The notes under the pieces are model-generated. The model was not told where the DNA came from. It was given only the letters and a program-made list of their open reading frames with translations, and did not search any database. A stretch of 64,000 bases of DNA. Origin: Paenisporosarcina macmurdoensis. GTDB taxonomy: Bacteria; Bacillota; Bacilli; Bacillales_A; Planococcaceae. Both the position numbers and the translations under genes were made by a program. Shown in pieces: positions 16,939 to 24,855 of this stretch. The stretch is taken from assembly GCF_042658845.1 (NCBI RefSeq), contig NZ_JBHSRI010000009.1, positions 1 through 64,000 of the forward strand, given 5' to 3'. The number at the start of each line of letters is the position of its first letter. Positions within the stretch are counted from its first letter, which is position 1.

Positions 16939-17853
16939 ATGTCAATGTGGGAGCAACGTGGAATTGAGTTAAGAAGAGGCATACAAGATTTTAATGGGAA
17001 CGATATATTGTCTTATTTAGCTCGCAATCAAAAAGAAGTATTGCATCGAGTCGATAAAGAAAATAAAAGCGTTATAAAAGCGATTCGAATACAACAAGAA
17101 GTGGTGCTTATCAAACTGTCTATTGGAGATCAGGAACTCGTCCTATCATTTCCGCAATTAATTCGGCCAACCATTCATGTTTCCAAGGTAGCAACAGACT
17201 TTGTTGACGAGTGGTTTGATTTATCACGTGATTTACAACCTTTTTATGACTTAGCACATGGGGACGAGATATTGAAGGAAGTGGTCTTAGCTTATAAGGG
17301 TCTCCGCATAGTAGGTGTGGAGGAGTTGTTTGAAGCCCTTAGCTGGTCCATTATGGGACAACAAATTAGTTTACATGTTGCATATGCATTAAAACAAAAG
17401 CTTGTTACAACGTATGGTGAGTCCATTGTGCACGATAACGAAGAGTACTGGGTATTTCCAACGGCTCAAAAATTGGCATCGCTAGAAGTGGAACAATTGC
17501 GAAAGCTGTCCTTTACCCAAAGAAAAGCAGAATACATCATTGGTGTTGCTGAACTTATTGCAACTGGCCAAATAGACAAGGAACAGCTACAGGTGATGTC
17601 TCTAGGGGAAATGGAGGCACGTTTAACTGCTATTAGAGGTATTGGAAAGTGGTCGGCAAATTATGTCATCATGAGATGTTTACGACATCCTGATGCTTTT
17701 CCATTAGCTGATGTCGGTTTACATAACGCATTGAAAAAAGTGCTCAATCGATCTGAAAAGCCCACTTTGGATGAAATTGAACGATGGGCTGAACATTGGA
17801 GTGGATGGCGCGCTTATGCGACATTTTACTTGTGGAGAACGTTGCAAGATTAA
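16939..17853 (+). CDS. DNA-3-methyladenine glycosylase, AlkA type
   Basis: 304 residues. It excises alkylated purines in base excision repair. The helix-hairpin-helix motif is IRGIGKWSANYVIMRCL (near residue 235) and the catalytic Asp lies in FPLADVGLHNAL about 20 residues later. SWSIMGQQISLHVAYALKQ is the usual HhH-GPD entry. The start is ATG 16939, with AAGGGA close by; ATG 16945 is also possible. Single gene between the repeat and yhcY. Confidence 0.9.
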   Translation: MSMWEQRGIELRRGIQDFNGNDILSYLARNQKEVLHRVDKENKSVIKAIRIQQEVVLIKLSIGDQELVLSFPQLIRPTIHVSKVATDFVDEWFDLSRDLQPFYDLAHGDEILKEVVLAYKGLRIVGVEELFEALSWSIMGQQISLHVAYALKQKLVTTYGESIVHDNEEYWVFPTAQKLASLEVEQLRKLSFTQRKAEYIIGVAELIATGQIDKEQLQVMSLGEMEARLTAIRGIGKWSANYVIMRCLRHPDAFPLADVGLHNALKKVLNRSEKPTLDEIERWAEHWSGWRAYATFYLWRTLQD

Positions 17854-17949
17854 CATGTCAGCCAAAAGTATGAACTAGCCCTCATTCGAATGCATGAAAA
17901 CGAGTGGTATGATAGAGGATATAATGACAGGTAAGATGGAGGCGACTGT

Positions 17950-19065
17950 ATGCAATCAAACGAACATTCAAACATCGGCTTATTAAAAGAAATTGCCGAA
18001 CTGTTGAATGAAGAAACCGAAATGATCACCATGCTACAGGGCGCATTACGAAAATTTTTAGCTGGCACACAGTTTGAAACAGGCTGGATTTTCTTTATTG
18101 ATACAAAAGGAAAGCATCAATTACTTGCCCATGAAAATCTTCCAGATGCTCTTGAATACGGCAGTTGTCGTCATCTAGAAAAAGGTGGATGCTGGTGTGT
18201 TTCTAAGTACCGCAATGGAGAGTTGAAAAAAGCGACGAATATGATAGAATGTCAACGAATTGAAAATGCGATTGATGCAAAAGTGGGAGACCATGCTGGC
18301 ATTACGCATCATGCAACCGTACCTTTACAATCCGGACAAGAAAAATTTGGCCTGTTAAATGTGGCCTCCCCAAATACCGTAGCATTTACAGATCACGAAC
18401 TTGCACTGCTAGAGTCTGTGGCCTTTCAACTAGGTTCAGCGATCAAGCGCATCATGTTAACGAAACAAGAACAGGAAATGGCGCTTGTACAGGAACGAAA
18501 TCGCTTAGCTCGAGATCTACACGATTCGGTAAACCAATTGTTATTCTCCGTTACCTTGACCGCTCGAGGTGGTAGCGAGATGGCTGAACAACCAGAAGTG
18601 AAAGAAACCTTTCGTGAAATTCAACACTTAACGCAAGAAGCATTAACTGAAATGCGTGCGCTTATCTGGCAGTTGCGTCCAAAAGGATTAGAAACTGGAC
18701 TGATTGAAGGGATTAAAGGCTATTCTGAAATGCTCGGATTAACTATTAAAGTAAAAGTGTCAGGTGTAATCAATTTACCATCTCGAACTGAAGAAACACT
18801 GTTCCGTATCGCACAAGAAGGATTAAATAATGTTCGGAAACATGCGGGAGTTCAGGAAGCGGAATTATTTATTACGGTAACACTGACAGACGTATTGCTC
18901 GTTTTAAAAGATGAAGGATGCGGATTCCAAATGGATTCAAATGTGCAAATCCCATCCATCGGCTTGCAAAGTATGAGAGACCGAGCGAAAGCAGCTGGAG
19001 GAACCGCTGACTGGGTAAGTCACATTGAAAAAGGAACGGAATTATTAATCCGTTTGCCACATTAA
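17950..19065 (+). CDS. yhcY: GAF-domain sensor histidine kinase
   Basis: 371 residues, soluble (no membrane span). GAF domain at about 30-170, with Cys-rich CRHLEKGGCWCVSKYRN, then HisKA_3 with the phosphorylated His in NRLARDLHDSVNQLLFSV (near residue 192), N box EGLNNVRKHAG and G box DEGCGFQ. NarL-type kinase paired with the response regulator starting 12 nt later. The Cys triplet in GAF might bind metal or sense redox, which is inference. Order matches B. subtilis yhcY-yhcZ-yhdA. Confidence 0.9.
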   Translation: MQSNEHSNIGLLKEIAELLNEETEMITMLQGALRKFLAGTQFETGWIFFIDTKGKHQLLAHENLPDALEYGSCRHLEKGGCWCVSKYRNGELKKATNMIECQRIENAIDAKVGDHAGITHHATVPLQSGQEKFGLLNVASPNTVAFTDHELALLESVAFQLGSAIKRIMLTKQEQEMALVQERNRLARDLHDSVNQLLFSVTLTARGGSEMAEQPEVKETFREIQHLTQEALTEMRALIWQLRPKGLETGLIEGIKGYSEMLGLTIKVKVSGVINLPSRTEETLFRIAQEGLNNVRKHAGVQEAELFITVTLTDVLLVLKDEGCGFQMDSNVQIPSIGLQSMRDRAKAAGGTADWVSHIEKGTELLIRLPH

Positions 19066-19077
19066 GGAGGAATCTGC

Positions 19078-19719
19078 ATGATTAGAGTGCTAATTGCGGA
19101 TGATCATCACGTCGTACGACGAGGGTTATTATTCTTTTTGAAAACGCAAAAAGATATGGATGTTGTGGGAGAAGCTACGAACGGGAGAGAAGCCGTTGAA
19201 TTGACAGCCAAGCTTAGACCAGATGTGGTGTTAATGGATTTGGTGATGCCGATAATGGACGGGATTCAAGCGACAAAAAAGATTAAATCTCAGTATCCAC
19301 AAACACAAGTGTTAATGCTGACGAGTTTTTCAGACAGAGATCACGTCATTCCTGCCATTGAAGCGGGAGCATCTGGTTATCAATTAAAAGACATTGAACC
19401 TGACGATTTAGTTGAAGCAATTCGCAAATTAATGCGTGGGGAGAATACACTGCATCCTCAAGCCACCTCGCAACTCATGAAAGAGAGTGAACCGCAAATT
19501 GAACTACCGCATAAACTTTATCCACTGACACCGAGGGAGCAAGATGTTTTGTCTGAGTTAACAAAAGGGAAAAGTAATAAAGAAATCGCTTCTTCTTTAT
19601 TCGTTACAGAGAAAACAGTAAAGACACATATATCAAATATATTTTCAAAATTACTTGTACAAGATCGCACACAAGCTGCACTGTATGCAGTAAAGCATGG
19701 GTTAACAGAACCTAGCTAA
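19078..19719 (+). CDS. yhcZ: NarL/FixJ-type response regulator
   Basis: 213 residues. Receiver domain with DDHH at the acidic pocket, phosphoacceptor Asp in VVLMDLVMP (near 55) and Lys in QLKDIEPDD. LuxR-type HTH at the C terminus (LTPREQDVLSELTKGKSNKE, then KTVKTHISNIFSKL). AAGGAGGAATCTGC before ATG. It follows yhcY at once and probably is its cognate regulator. Targets are not known; the next gene, azr, is a candidate. Confidence 0.93.
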   Translation: MIRVLIADDHHVVRRGLLFFLKTQKDMDVVGEATNGREAVELTAKLRPDVVLMDLVMPIMDGIQATKKIKSQYPQTQVLMLTSFSDRDHVIPAIEAGASGYQLKDIEPDDLVEAIRKLMRGENTLHPQATSQLMKESEPQIELPHKLYPLTPREQDVLSELTKGKSNKEIASSLFVTEKTVKTHISNIFSKLLVQDRTQAALYAVKHGLTEPS

Positions 19720-19754
19720 TTGTTAATTTGCAATTCAAAAAGGAGAGAATAGAG

Positions 19755-20294
19755 ATGAAAATAGTAGTAATAAGTGGAGGACCACGTAAACACGGACGAA
19801 CTGCGATTGCGGCTCGATTTATTGAACGTACTTACGGATATCACACATTAGATTTAAGTGTTATGGAAATGCCGATGTACACGGGGGAAGAAGAGCAAAC
19901 GACTAATCCAGTCGTGAAGTCTTTGCGTCAATCTGTTCTTGAAGCAGATGCTGTATTGCTTTTATCACCTGAATATCATAGTGCGATGAGTGGCGCATTA
20001 AAAAATACGCTTGATTTCTTAAGCAGCACACAATTCCTGCACAAACCAGTTGGCTTAATCGCTATGGCTGGTGGAGGTAAAGGTGGGATTAACTGTTTAA
20101 ATAATATGCGTACGGTCATGCGTGGGTTATATGCAAATGCTATTCCTCGTCAATTAGTGCTGGATCCAAGTGTTTTTGACTACGATCGCGATGGCTTGAC
20201 AAAGGAAGCGGCTGAACAAGTCGATGGATTGATTGAAGAATTAAAGATGTACGCTCGAGTAGCTAAGGAAGTAAAAGCACAGCAGCTTATATAG
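19755..20294 (+). CDS. azr: NADPH-dependent FMN reductase / azoreductase
   Basis: 179-residue flavodoxin-like protein of the NADPH-dependent FMN reductase family (YhdA/Azr). GGPRKHGRTAIAARFIE holds the FMN phosphate loop, LLLSPEYHSAMSGALKNTLD near residue 75 is the second FMN contact, and MAGGGKGGINCLNNMRTVMR follows. Start ATG 19755 with AAAGGAGAG. It lies about 35 nt after yhcZ and could be transcribed with it. It ends in a clear terminator. Confidence 0.9.
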   Translation: MKIVVISGGPRKHGRTAIAARFIERTYGYHTLDLSVMEMPMYTGEEEQTTNPVVKSLRQSVLEADAVLLLSPEYHSAMSGALKNTLDFLSSTQFLHKPVGLIAMAGGGKGGINCLNNMRTVMRGLYANAIPRQLVLDPSVFDYDRDGLTKEAAEQVDGLIEELKMYARVAKEVKAQQLI

Positions 20295-20301
20295 ATGAAA
20301 A

Positions 20302-20336
20302 GTGGACCGCATTCCTTTAGGGGATGCGGTTTTTCT
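20302..20336 (+). terminator. Terminator of azr
   Basis: ACCGCATTCC and GGGATGCGGT around TTTAG, followed by TTTTTC. Confidence 0.9.
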
Positions 20337-20386
20337 ATGTGTAGAAAAATTGCGTGGGTTCACTCGTACTCGATCTTGCCAATCCT

Positions 20387-20419
20387 CAAAAAAGCCAGCC
20401 CATATTTGATGGACTGGCA
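20387..20419 (-). terminator. Terminator of the RsgA-type gene
   Basis: On the minus strand GCCAGTCCAT and ATGGGCTGGC form a stem with one G-T pair around CAAAT, then TTTTTTG. Confidence 0.8.
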
Positions 20420-20431
20420 ATTGTATAAATG

Positions 20432-21514
20432 TTATTTCTTTTTCCCTGGCCTCTTGCGCATGTCTTTCGTGATTTGTTTCCATTTTCCACGCTCTGCTTT
20501 TTGAGCTGCAGCATCTGCTTTTCTTTCAACGTATGCAAGTTCACGTTTTAGCTTTTCATAGCTTGCATAGCGTTCGCGGGTTAGAGAACCATTTTCGAGT
20601 GCTTCTTGTACGGCACAACCTGGTTGATTCGTATGTTGGCAATCCGTGAAACGACATGAATTTGCAAATTGCTCGACATCTTTGAATCCTGTATTTAAGC
20701 TTTCACTGTTATCCCACATTTGAAACTCGCGCATACCAGGAGTATCAATTAACAATCCTCCGCCAGGCATACGGAACAATTCACGATGAGTAGTCGTATG
20801 GCGTCCTTTGTCGTCATCTTCTCGAATGTTTTGAACCACCATTACGTCTTCACCACATAAGGCGTTTGTTAAAGATGATTTTCCAACTCCAGATGAGCCG
20901 AGAAGAGCTGCTGTTTTCCCATCTTTTAATAATTCTTGAAGTTCAGCAACTCCTTCGCCAGTTACACTGCTGACGACGTGTATGGGCACTCCAAATGCTA
21001 CATCATTTGCTTGATCAACAAAGACTTGTGGATCATCACAAAGATCCTTTTTAGTCAATACAATAACGGGATTAGCCCCAGAATCCCAAGCAGCAATTAT
21101 ATATCGCTCGAGTCGGCGGACATTAAAATCTAAGTTTAGAGACATGATAAGAAAGACGATATCGACGTTAACTGCGACAATTTGTTCGACAGTTGTTTGG
21201 CCAGCAACTTTTCGAGAAAAAAGCGATGTTCGTGGAAGAATACTGCGTATAATCCCTTTTTCTTCACCAGGCATTTTTTCTATGGCAACCCAGTCACCGA
21301 CAGCAGGGAAGTCTCTGCGATCGAGTGCTGTGTGCTTAAAACTCCCAGACAGAGAAGCTAACCATTCACCTTCATCTGTCACAACGCGGTACATATGTTT
21401 ATGTTCTAGCAAGATACGACCAGCGATGCTTGCTTGTAATTTTGTATTGTCGGATTGGTCTGTCCATTTTGTATTCCAAGAATCGTTCCAACCGTAATTT
21501 TCAACTATTTTCAA
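20432..21514 (-). CDS. RsgA-type ribosome-associated GTPase
   Basis: 360 residues. RsgA proteins are circularly permuted GTPases that act on the 30S subunit. The order is OB-like N terminus, G4 LTKKDLCD (near 155), G1 GSSGVGKSS (near 203), G3 DTPGMREF (near 260) and a zinc knuckle CRFTDCQHTNQPGC (near 285), then a Lys/Arg-rich tail. Start is TTG with AGGAGG 8 nt upstream. It could be a paralog of the housekeeping RsgA (YloQ), which normally lies beside prkC and rpe, neither seen here. A leader ORF and hairpin terminator precede it, suggesting attenuation. Confidence 0.88.
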   Translation of the reverse strand: MKIVENYGWNDSWNTKWTDQSDNTKLQASIAGRILLEHKHMYRVVTDEGEWLASLSGSFKHTALDRRDFPAVGDWVAIEKMPGEEKGIIRSILPRTSLFSRKVAGQTTVEQIVAVNVDIVFLIMSLNLDFNVRRLERYIIAAWDSGANPVIVLTKKDLCDDPQVFVDQANDVAFGVPIHVVSSVTGEGVAELQELLKDGKTAALLGSSGVGKSSLTNALCGEDVMVVQNIREDDDKGRHTTTHRELFRMPGGGLLIDTPGMREFQMWDNSESLNTGFKDVEQFANSCRFTDCQHTNQPGCAVQEALENGSLTRERYASYEKLKRELAYVERKADAAAQKAERGKWKQITKDMRKRPGKKK

Positions 21515-21546
21515 TGTGTATTCCTCCTGTTTTGTATAAATAAAAT

Positions 21547-21577
21547 AACCGTGGCTGCGAAAAGGCAGCCACGGTTA
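21547..21577 (-). terminator. Terminator between leader ORF and RsgA-type gene
   Basis: Perfect 12-bp stem (AACCGTGGCTGC with GCAGCCACGGTT), 6-nt loop. On the minus strand it is followed by ATTTTATTTATAC. It lies in the path of transcription from the leader ORF into the GTPase gene, 33 bp before the start codon. Confidence 0.8.
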
Positions 21578-21585
21578 AAAATACA

Positions 21586-21629
21586 CATCACAAGATACGG
21601 TCTACTTTTTAGAAAGCATACGTGTGATG
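21586..21629 (-). promoter_or_regulatory. Possible anti-terminator or pause stem in the leader
   Basis: CATCACA, at the His-His codons of the leader ORF (21623-21629), is complementary to TGTGATG (21586-21592) just before the terminator. A ribosome held at the end of the ORF would cover one side. Confidence 0.4.
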
Positions 21630-21683
21630 AGATACCTGGAACATGCCAATTCGCGTTTTTACATTCTCATATAAAATTGTCAT
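21609..21683 (-). CDS. Leader peptide upstream of the RsgA-type gene
   Basis: 24 codons starting ATG, beginning MTILYENVKTRIG and ending VSHHTYAF. A good AGGTGAGG lies 4-7 nt before the ATG. The stop is about 30 nt before a strong terminator hairpin. The arrangement of leader, terminator and ribosome-related gene is like the leaders of antibiotic-induced ABC-F or erm genes, where ribosome stalling decides readthrough. The peptide itself matches nothing I can name. Confidence 0.6.
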   Translation of the reverse strand: MTILYENVKTRIGMFQVSHHTYAF

Positions 21684-21794
21684 AATACCTCACCTGCTTT
21701 CTATTAATAGTATAACCTTACCAAAAGCATATTCATTTAGTCAATAACTAAAATGAGAAATTTGCCTCTATTCCGAAAATAATCCAAATGGCAC

Positions 21795-21821
21795 GTTTAA
21801 CTCAAAGTGTTGATTGGGTAA
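21795..21821 (+). promoter_or_regulatory. Sigma-B-like promoter of the small lipoprotein gene
   Basis: GTTTAA, 15 bp, GGGTAA. This is close to the sigma-B consensus (GTTTAA, 12-15 bp, GGGTAT). It lies 56 bp before the ATG of the lipoprotein gene. Confidence 0.5.
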
Positions 21822-21876
21822 CTAATTAATAAGTTGAAAAGAAACATAAAAACTTACAAAATTGGAGGAATTTAAA

Positions 21877-22029
21877 ATGATGAAGAAACCAGTGGCTGGA
21901 CAAAAATGGTGGAAAATTGGAGCTGCAGCATTCCTATCTGTAGGTTTGCTAGGTGCTTGTGGAGATGGAGACAATGAAGATGTAGATGGTGAAATGGAAG
22001 AAGAAGTAGAAGAGGAAGAAGCAGACTAA
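21877..22029 (+). CDS. Small acidic lipoprotein
   Basis: 50 residues. Basic start, hydrophobic stretch and lipobox SVGLLGAC with the modified Cys at residue 28, then a short strongly acidic tail (GDGDNEDVDGEMEEEVEE and more). TTGGAGGA lies 7 nt before the ATG pair. It is followed by its own terminator and preceded by a sigma-B-like promoter. Mature peptide would be about 23 residues on the outer membrane face. Function unknown; a cation or wall-binding role is speculation. Confidence 0.75.
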   Translation: MMKKPVAGQKWWKIGAAAFLSVGLLGACGDGDNEDVDGEMEEEVEEEEAD

Positions 22030-22033
22030 ACAT

Positions 22034-22066
22034 AATGAAAAAACCGTCCATGTGACGGTTTTTTTA
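22034..22066 (+). terminator. Terminator of the lipoprotein gene
   Basis: AAAAACCGTC and GACGGTTTTTT around CATGT, with a run of T. Confidence 0.92.
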
Positions 22067-22126
22067 GCTTCGAGTAATTTCATATTAAAATTAAGTTTTC
22101 CAAAGAGTAAGTGATACGATCCATCA

Positions 22127-22264
22127 ATGGTCGTAAAAGGAACGGAATGGTGTCTAACTCGTCTAATCGCAAGTGACAATTATCAAATGGTGAAAATATT
22201 CTTAAAGGAACGATATGAGCCTTTTAAATCCACCATTCCTGTCGAAAGTATCGAAAGAACCTGA
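22127..22264 (+). pseudogene. Possible short or decayed ORF
   Basis: 45 codons from ATG, translating to a protein-like sequence (EWCLTRLIASDNYQMVKIFL). Past the stop a protein-like stretch continues in another frame (LTFTEHRATKYINRQKNG), suggesting a frameshifted remnant. No good ribosome binding site is seen. I do not recognise a family. It fills most of the gap between the lipoprotein terminator and the next terminator. Confidence 0.3.
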
Positions 22265-22299
22265 CGTTTACCGAGCATCGTGCAACAAAATATATTAAT

Positions 22300-22346
22300 C
22301 GTCAAAAAAATGGCTCCGGGTATAAACAACCCCGGAGCCATTTTTT
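22300..22346. terminator. Terminator after the CDF gene, bidirectional
   Basis: AAAAAATGGCTCCGGG and CCCGGAGCCATTTTTT, with A and T runs on the two sides. Confidence 0.92.
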
Positions 22347-22354
22347 ATCTGTAA

Positions 22355-23242
22355 TCATGCTTTGTTGGATGGTTCTGGAATGTGTGGCTCGATATGGACC
22401 AGCACCATACAAAATGGTTTGACTAAAAGAATTTTTCTTTCTATTTCTTCCGTGATTCGATGACTTTCTATGACATTTAATGTTGGATCTACTTTTACGG
22501 TTAAATCAACAAACATTAAATTTCCGTGCATACGCCCTTTAAAATCCTCTAAGTGAATAACACCTTGAACTTTTCTTACAAGAACTGATAATGTTTCCAC
22601 TTCATCTTCGTTGAAGCCATCTGTCAATGTTAAAACAGCTTCGATAAAAATATCATATGCGGTTTTCATAATGAGAAAACCGACGAGGATAGCGGTAATA
22701 GAATCAAGAATGGGAACTCCAAAGATAGCTGCGAGTATCCCGATAGCAGCTCCAAGACTTACTAGAGCATCAGATCGATTATCATAAGCAGCCGCACGGA
22801 CGGCTGAACTGTTGATGCGATTCGCCAACTTTAAATTGTATCGATAAACGACATACATAACGATAGCACTTCCACCAGCAACAAAAGCAGTTAATAGGGA
22901 AGGCGTTTCATGTACAGGGTGTAGCAAATTGCCACTAGCATTAATTAATACCTGTAATCCAACGGCAGCCATAATAAAGGATGCTACAAGAGAGGCAACT
23001 GTTTCTGCGCGAAGATGTCCATAATGGTGATTTTCATCGGGGGGCTTTTGTGAAATTCTTAGACCAATTAAAACAGCGATAGATGCCGCAATATCTGTCG
23101 TATTATTGAGACCGTCTGCTTTTAATGCTTCCGATGTTCCAATGTATCCAATCGTAAGTTTTAATGCACTTAAGACAATGTAGGTTCCAATGCTAACCCA
23201 AGCACCTTTTTCCCCTTCTCTTAATTGTGTGTAAAGTTCCAT
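22355..23242 (-). CDS. Cation diffusion facilitator transporter
   Basis: 295 residues with about six membrane segments and a cytoplasmic C-terminal domain of ferredoxin-like fold. CDF proteins export Zn, Co, Fe, Cd or Mn. DGLNNTTDIAASIAVLIGL and the later YDNRSDALVSLGAAIG carry the metal-site Asp and Asn residues. HHYGHLRAETVASL precedes the third segment. Start ATG 23242 with GGAGGG upstream. Substrate is uncertain. The CorC-type gene lies upstream in the same direction, 66 bp away. Confidence 0.9.
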   Translation of the reverse strand: MELYTQLREGEKGAWVSIGTYIVLSALKLTIGYIGTSEALKADGLNNTTDIAASIAVLIGLRISQKPPDENHHYGHLRAETVASLVASFIMAAVGLQVLINASGNLLHPVHETPSLLTAFVAGGSAIVMYVVYRYNLKLANRINSSAVRAAAYDNRSDALVSLGAAIGILAAIFGVPILDSITAILVGFLIMKTAYDIFIEAVLTLTDGFNEDEVETLSVLVRKVQGVIHLEDFKGRMHGNLMFVDLTVKVDPTLNVIESHRITEEIERKILLVKPFCMVLVHIEPHIPEPSNKA

Positions 23243-23308
23243 TTTGTTTCCCTCCTGCAACACTCTTAGACATAAGAAAACGACCCTCTTAATGAGAGTC
23301 GTTTATCT

Positions 23309-24652
23309 CTATGATTCCACTGATTGATCTTCGAGAATATCAGCAATTTCTTGTTTAGTTAACTTTTTGACTTCTAGATACAGTATGTGATGACCTTCCA
23401 TATCTTTAATCGTAAACTCATAGCCCTGTTCAATTATTTTTTCACCTTTAATGGCTTCAAAATGTTTGGTTAAGAACCAGCCTCCGATTGTATCGATATC
23501 TTCTTCATCAATATCGATTCCTAAAAGATCATTGATATTTTCAATTAAGATTTTCGCATCAAGGATATAATGATAATCTCCTAATTTTTGCACGTCTGGT
23601 AATTCATCGTTATCAAACTCGTCTCGAATATCGCCGACAATTTCTTCAAGAATGTCTTCGATTGTAACAAGTCCAGATGTCCCTCCATATTCATCCATCA
23701 AAACCGCCATATGAATACGTTCACGTTGAATTTTAAGAAGCAATTCACCAATAGGAATCGTTTCAATAACACGAATGATCGGTTGCATATAATCAATCAC
23801 TGGACGATTGATGTTGGAAGCATCTTTAATATAGGCTGTTAATAAGTTTTTCATGTTAACGAGTCCAATTACGTGATCTTTATCACCATCGGTAACGGGA
23901 TAACGAGTATATTGCTCGACATTGACTTGGTCGAACACTTGGCGAAGCGTTGTATCTTTATCAATGGTGCTCATCTCAGTACGTGGTGCCATAATTTCCT
24001 TGGCAATCCGATCGTCAAATTCAAAAATTTTGTTTACAAACTTATATTCTGATTGGTTAATTTCACCGCTCTTCAAGCTATCTGATAAAATCATACGAAG
24101 TTCTTCTTCTGTATGAGCAAGTTCAGATTCGGATGCTGGTTTTAATCCAAATAAGCCTGTAAGTGTGCGAGCAGAACCATTTAAGAATTTAATTATTGGA
24201 TACATGATGCGGTAGAACCAAATTAATGGTATCGCAGTAGCTAAAGCAACTTGCTCCGCTTTTTGAATGGCTAACGTTTTCGGTGCCAATTCACCGACAA
24301 CTACGTGCAAGAATGTAACGAATGAGAACGCAATTCCGTAAGAAAGAATGCTCGACATGCTTTGGCTAAGCTCGAATCGTTCAAATAATGGATGTAATAT
24401 AAGCTCGACTGTCGGTTCTCCGAGTAAACCAAGACCCAGAGCGGTCATTGTAATACCTAACTGACACGCTGATAAATATTCATCTAAATTTGAAATGACT
24501 CGTCTTGCTGGTATCGCCCGTTTATGTCCTTCCGCAATTAATTGATCAATGCGGGTCGCTCTCACTTTTACAATAGCAAACTCACTTGCAACGAAGAATG
24601 CCGTTAAGGCGATTAAGACAGCAAATGCTGTCAATCGTATGGCTATGTCCAA
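23309..24652 (-). CDS. CNNM/CorC (HlyC) family transporter
   Basis: 447 residues. Order: DUF21 membrane domain (1-190, FFVASEFAIVKVRATRIDQL), two CBS domains (about 205-330, IMAPRTEMSTID and VLMDEYGGTSGLVTIEDI), CorC_HlyC domain (about 345-430). Members handle Mg, Na or Co. The frame extends up to 24763, but the start is most likely TTG 24652, with AAAGGA 5 nt upstream and family-typical sequence right after. A stronger ribosome binding site lies further up but opens another frame. See the upstream ORF entry. Confidence 0.88.
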   Translation of the reverse strand: MDIAIRLTAFAVLIALTAFFVASEFAIVKVRATRIDQLIAEGHKRAIPARRVISNLDEYLSACQLGITMTALGLGLLGEPTVELILHPLFERFELSQSMSSILSYGIAFSFVTFLHVVVGELAPKTLAIQKAEQVALATAIPLIWFYRIMYPIIKFLNGSARTLTGLFGLKPASESELAHTEEELRMILSDSLKSGEINQSEYKFVNKIFEFDDRIAKEIMAPRTEMSTIDKDTTLRQVFDQVNVEQYTRYPVTDGDKDHVIGLVNMKNLLTAYIKDASNINRPVIDYMQPIIRVIETIPIGELLLKIQRERIHMAVLMDEYGGTSGLVTIEDILEEIVGDIRDEFDNDELPDVQKLGDYHYILDAKILIENINDLLGIDIDEEDIDTIGGWFLTKHFEAIKGEKIIEQGYEFTIKDMEGHHILYLEVKKLTKQEIADILEDQSVES

Positions 24653-24692
24653 AGAATTCCTTTGTTCCAAACCCGAATGAGGGGGAGAACAA
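24582..24692 (-). promoter_or_regulatory. Overlapping out-of-frame upstream ORF with hairpin
   Basis: AGGAGGTG (24699-24706) is spaced 8 nt from a TTG at 24692 that opens a 36-codon frame ending inside the CorC-type gene at 24582, in another frame. CTTTGTTC (24687-24694) pairs with GAACAAAG (24660-24667), an inner CCC pairs with GGG. The stem takes in part of the AAAGGA ribosome binding site of the main gene. Translation of the upstream frame would open the stem. Confidence 0.4.
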
Positions 24693-24855
24693 AGTGTACA
24701 CCTCCTGTTTTCTGAAAAATAGTTAATACCTATAATAATAAAATACTTACGTATAAAAAACAAATATTACTTTCTAACGCAGTTTATACTATTAACGAGT
24801 TTCATCATCTTGTATCATATAAGAGTAAACTTATATGTCAGGAAGTGATGGGAAT

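Noticed and set aside
16666..16982. Minus-strand frames within the composite repeat
   Set aside because: They read through the inverted arms and stem-loop, have no ribosome binding site, and differ in frame between the two repeat copies.
24653..24780. Mg-sensing or Mn-sensing riboswitch before the CorC-type gene
   Set aside because: The leader lacks the conserved cores of M-box, ykoY or yybP aptamers. Only a short hairpin and an upstream frame are visible.
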